A stretch of DNA of 21,647 nucleotides from Acidobacteriaceae bacterium (lineage in GTDB: Bacteria > Acidobacteriota > Terriglobia > Terriglobales > SbA1): NCBI GenBank assembly GCA_003156615.1, contig PMHI01000738.1, positions 16,584 to 38,230 on the forward strand, given 5' to 3'. Both the position numbers and the translations under genes were made by a program. This document shows, one piece after another, positions 21,442-21,647 of the stretch. The notes under the pieces are model-generated. The model worked only from the letters and a program-made list of their open reading frames with translations. It made no database searches and was not told the origin of the DNA. How positions within the stretch are numbered: position 1 is the stretch's first letter; each line of letters starts with the position of its first letter.

Positions 21442-21647
21442 CGACCCTCTTTCGTCCTGTGGGGCTTCACGAACTCGCCCTCATCTGGGATTCGGGAATG
21501 CGCCAGTTTCCTCCGCGATTGCCACAGCAGCCGATCTTCTATCCCGTGGCGAACACGGAGTATGCAACCCAGATAGCGAGGGACTGGAATACAAAGGACT
21601 CGAGCTTTACCGGGTACGTGACTAACAGCCCGGGGTGTAAGTCCGGA
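21438..21647 (+). CDS. Crystallin J1/ADP-ribosylation-annotated family protein, N-terminal part (runs off window)
   Basis: 70 codons open to the window edge: TTLFRPVGLHELALIWDSGM, FPPRLPQQPIFYPVANTEYA, TQIARDWNTKDSSFTGYVTN. This is the N-terminus of a conserved bacterial family (FRPVGLxELxLI...FPPRLPxQPIFYPVxNxEYAxQIARDWN) often annotated ADP-ribosylation/crystallin J1, with unknown activity. The start overlaps the nucleotidyltransferase stop by 4 bp (ATGA), so it belongs to the same transcript. The remaining part is outside the window, and the annotation name is not evidence of ADP-ribosyl chemistry. Confidence 0.65.
   Translation, partial: MTTLFRPVGLHELALIWDSGMRQFPPRLPQQPIFYPVANTEYATQIARDWNTKDSSFTGYVTNSPGCKSG

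Overview
The window is a bacterial chromosomal segment of moderately high GC, most likely from a soil Acidobacteriota (Koribacter/Sulfotelmatobacter-like). The pointers are an Oar-type TonB receptor with an N-terminal carboxypeptidase-regulatory domain, a Pirellula/Acidobacteria-style heme protein, SMP-30 lactonases and many exported catabolic enzymes. This placement is inferred from gene content, not from a marker gene.

Layout. (1) 1-777: 3' part of glucose-6-phosphate dehydrogenase, ending in a perfect hairpin. (2) 780-1970: a gene graveyard around an intact tRNA-Leu(GAG). It holds a 32-nt copy of the tRNA 5' half, a frameshifted C-terminus of a Wza-like polysaccharide export protein, the C-terminus of a tyrosine recombinase that has lost its catalytic Tyr, and the frameshifted tail of a PQQ dehydrogenase. 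(3) 1965-5400, minus strand: exported RidA, a wrecked TonB receptor, a diheme cytochrome c, and an exported SMP-30/gluconolactonase. (4) 5492-14216, plus strand, divergent from (3): exported RraA-like protein, IclR regulator, PQQ dehydrogenase, Tat-exported RidA, Tat-exported PLP enzyme of the SelA/DgaE type, ACS-family MFS transporter and a secreted TIM-barrel glycoside hydrolase, tightly spaced. (5) 14213-15533: probable C-terminal piece of a nuclease-like protein, a five-repeat Lys/Arg/Ala-rich histone-H1-like protein, and an ASCH-domain gene on the minus strand split by one in-frame TAA. (6) 15599-21647, plus strand: the bacterial Hen1-Pnkp RNA repair pair, followed by a small unknown ORF, a DUF2255/F420-type flavin-fold protein, a PIN-like (DUF5615-type) protein, a COG3541-type nucleotidyltransferase and the start of a crystallin-J1/ADP-ribosylation-annotated type protein.

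How the genes may work together. In (3) and (4) almost every enzyme carries a Sec or Tat signal. A reasonable model is an extracytoplasmic pathway: glycoside hydrolase, then PQQ oxidation with cytochrome c as electron acceptor, lactonase, PLP-dependent ammonia-lyase with RidA as imine hydrolase, optional RraA-type aldol cleavage, and MFS import under IclR control. An amino-sugar acid such as glucosaminate fits this chemistry. The substrate is inference. In (6) Hen1 and Pnkp are recognised by motifs; the downstream genes look like an extension of an RNA damage/repair operon.
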